Positions 61,311 through 64,000 of a stretch of DNA of 64,000 nucleotides are shown here, in pieces (the first letter of the stretch is position 1; each line of letters opens with the position of its first letter). Made by a program: the position numbers and the translations under genes. This stretch comes from Allacma fusca. Its lineage: Eukaryota; Arthropoda; Collembola; Symphypleona; Sminthuridae. The notes beneath the pieces are model-generated. The model saw only the letters and a program-made list of their open reading frames with translations. It was not told where the DNA came from and made no database searches. The stretch lies in assembly GCA_947179485.1 (NCBI GenBank), contig OX359247.1, positions 25,706,801 through 25,770,800 of the forward strand. The letters run 5' to 3'.

Positions 61311-63856
61311 AAGTCCCCTTTCCAAACCAAATGCTATCTTTCAGGATTTTATGTGTTGAGGATAATTACTTTTAAATGAACATGTAGAAAAAAAACTGTT
61401 TTTTCCAAGTAAAATTCCTAATTGTTTTTGGATATTTTAAATTCTCGTCAAAAGGTCACATTTGATTTTGGAACTAAAACTGAGAAATACTGCCAAAGTT
61501 GTACCTTGTACCTTACAGTTACCTTGATTCATTCAATGCAACACTTGAATGATGCAATTCCAAATTTAGATTTAGCAAGAGTTAGATTAGTTGATTACCA
61601 CGCCATTTATAGGTAGATACTATAGGAATAAAAAAGCATGAACCAATTTTTGGGAACCCGACACTTTTTTTTCTAAACAAAAGAAAAGTTGTGAGTTTCC
61701 TTAGGTTAAAACAAAGATTGGTGAGAAAGATAGTAAATACAAAAGTACATCTCAGACGCAAAATCCATCTTAGACAAGGATGAGATACCAAAGTATAAAT
61801 ATATTTTCCCATTCAAGAAAAGAGAAGTCAGAATCTACATAATTACATACTTGTAACGTAACTACATATATATTATGGACTAACGTAGGAAATAATTATT
61901 ATTGAATCATCACATGGTATTTAAACTTATCTAGGCCATACATCATGCTCTGTAGGTTTTTTGAAGACGACAGTAAATCAATTATCAGTAAGGAACAGGA
62001 AAAAAAATACTTAGCATCCCAACAATAGCTTAAGGTTTGTATACAGATTTACTCCAAACAACAACAAATATTTCATTATTATAATAAAAAAAATTATAGC
62101 ATAAATATATAACCATCACCATCTCTATACATAAAACATAAAATTGCTTGTGCATGAACTCGCATTTCCTAGACTGCCTCCCAAAAGTGTCTGGGGAAGA
62201 TATAATTGAGACAACAATATATGACATACACGCAGGTTCTTTTTAGAAAATTGACAACAAAAAAATCAATTTGTAATCATAACTTTAGATAATTATTACT
62301 TAATTCGAAAAAATCTAAAGGTTTGGGGGTTATTTCCAAGGTATGTATATATATTGCGACAGAAATCTTGTTGTCACAAGAGGGGACATCCATTACTAAA
62401 AAAAAGTACAGCATGAGAGTTGCATGGTAGTTGTTTCTGGACCAGAAAAAAAGACTCGTTTTATCTCTTATAGTCATTAATTATCGTAATAACATCAGAG
62501 CAATATGAATGTTACCGATTTTCATAATTCAGGCCTATAGATATATAGAGTAATCAATAAATAAACACAAAAAATAAAAACGGTGTCTGTACGTCATATT
62601 TGTAGGTAAGAGAAATTGTACACGGCATAGTGGATACATACATACATACAAGGTGTGCATACAATACAAACATCCCCCGTAATTTTCTACCAATCCAACA
62701 ATAAATAATAGCATGTACATACATACCTATATCTATACATACTTATATATAAACTTATTAGAAAACAATCCTTGGATGTAGTCTCAACTTGAGTAACTAT
62801 ATAGTAATACGTTCTCTGAAAAACTTTTTTCACATAAGAATATTAATTTTACAGACCGAACCGCAAAACTATAGGATAGAATCTCCAAAGAGCAAAAATC
62901 TCATCGTTTTGACTCCCCCCTTAATAAAAAACCCTTCGCCATGCTAAAGATAAAGGAAGGATCCATAAACACATACGTATGGATGTACATAAATTTATTA
63001 TGTAATAAGTAATAAAAAAAACCAGTGCACACATAAGTATGTACATATATATAATTAATTAAAAAATAATGACCAGTTTTGAGAGAAACAAGAAACTCCG
63101 ACAGAAAAAAATATTCCCTTCTTCAGACTAGTACATACATACCTCCTCACAACACTCGTTACATGTGCTGTGTACATTGCTATACATTAATCAAGGAATT
63201 CGATTGGAAATTAAAATGAAACGATAAAAATTAATTTCATATTGATGAAAAAGAAAAACAAGTTATTAAAAAAGAATAAGCTTAAAGAACAACAAAATAT
63301 ATAGTTTGTACTACTATACTAAAATATCCAACATATCATTACCGGATAGGACTCTCGTTATCTATTATTATAATATAATATAATTATATATAATTATATA
63401 GAGTATGAGACATACAATTCATAATGCGAATTAACATGTAATGCTGATGAGATGAGTGTAAGTCAAAGGATGATCGGCGGGACTAATTATAAAAAGTGTA
63501 TATATGGAAACACGTATAAAAAAAGAGTCAATTCAAACGTTACTTCAAGTTTGTTGCTGGTTTCAAAACAACTCCGCGTGTGTATGCTTGATGATGTGAA
63601 TTTTAAATTAAAGAAAAATTAATTATTAGAACATGTAATTATTACAAGTTGGGGAAAAAATTAGTATGTATCCACATTACTATATGTATATGAAAGTCAC
63701 TTGAAACTATTGTCTTTAAATGGGAATTCAAAAAAAAGGAAACAAATAATTAAACATACATATGGGAACCGCTGATATGGGACATATAGCGTGGATGGGA
63801 TTTTTTAGATGTAGAGGAAAATGTTATATAATTCCATCACATATTATATAAATATA

Positions 63857-63876
63857 TATATATCTATAGATATATA
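63857..63876. repeat. 20-bp AT-rich palindrome
   Basis: The palindrome is centred on CTATAG with TATATAT arms, in the most AT-rich part of the window. Confidence 0.85.
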
Positions 63877-64000
63877 CGCTATAAATATAAAAATACTTGA
63901 AGAGAACAAATACATCAGTAGACTACTATATTGTTAGCATATATGATTAATTGTTATCATTATATTATGGACCTTGTACATTGCGTTCTTGTATAATTCT

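Larger units (their letters stand above)
55791..64000 (+). other. eag 3' UTR and downstream AT-rich DNA
   Basis: No supported gene follows the stop codon. By eye I find no AATAAA on the + strand until about 59446-59451. Nearer variant hexamers such as AATACA at about 55842 may serve, so the 3' UTR end is unknown. (GT)n lies at 60497-60574, and an 11-bp TTTCTGAGAAT repeat at about 61282-61310. From about 61800 the sequence is very AT-rich, with A-runs and CATACATA repeats, which could be a long 3' UTR or intergenic DNA. A convergent gene's 3' end cannot be excluded. Confidence 0.6.

Overview
The window is eukaryotic and almost certainly from an arthropod. It holds most of one protein-coding gene on the + strand, an ether-a-go-go (EAG, KCNH1/KCNH5 class) voltage-gated potassium channel. 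I can place ten coding exons between 4158 and 55790. All have usable splice signals and mutually compatible phases, and joined they give about 1,131 residues in one open frame. The N-terminal cap (roughly the first 25-30 residues in relatives) is encoded upstream of the window, so the gene is 5' partial here. The C-terminal exon with its stop codon is present. The protein is closest to insect/crustacean EAG as I know it. It lacks the extra segment that Drosophila EAG carries in its PAS domain. I cannot name the species. The genome has large introns, (GA)n and (GT)n microsatellites, and a very common short motif of the type GTATCTAC / TATGTACATA. I have seen such sequence in several arthropod lineages, and a crustacean is possible, but this is a guess.

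Layout: 1-4157 is intronic or upstream sequence with no exon I can see. Exons A (4158-4258) and B (5318-5450) encode the first half of the PAS domain. A 22.7 kb intron follows. Exon C (28138-28272) finishes the PAS domain, and exon D (29591-29712) holds the N-terminal calmodulin-binding stretch. Exon E (30840-31235) encodes S1-S3, and exon F (32529-32949) encodes S4, S5, the pore with its GFG filter, and most of S6. Exon G (33876-34075) encodes the end of S6 and the C-linker. After a 6.8 kb intron, exon H (40911-41163) begins the cyclic-nucleotide-binding homology domain. After a 12.1 kb intron, exon I (53291-53487) finishes that domain, including the Tyr-Asn-Leu intrinsic ligand. Exon J (54351-55790) encodes the C-terminal tail: a calmodulin-binding helix, a CaMKII-like RQET motif, a coiled coil, six consecutive His, 14 Arg-Asp dipeptides and a Ser/Lys-rich end. 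From 55791 to 64000 lie the 3' UTR and downstream AT-rich DNA, with no further gene I can support.

The best leads beyond the channel itself are these. (1) Two tightly spaced acceptor/donor junctions near 20160-20188, deep in the 22.7 kb intron, could be a 27-nt in-frame microexon at the place where flies have extra PAS residues, or a recursive splice site. (2) Exon C ends at two weak, same-phase donors six bases apart, one of them GC. (3) There is a His-Arg/Asp low-complexity tract in the tail. (4) There is a dispersed palindromic motif family. The rest of the intronic DNA is simple repeats and unrecognised unique sequence. No rRNA, tRNA, CRISPR array or intact transposon was found.
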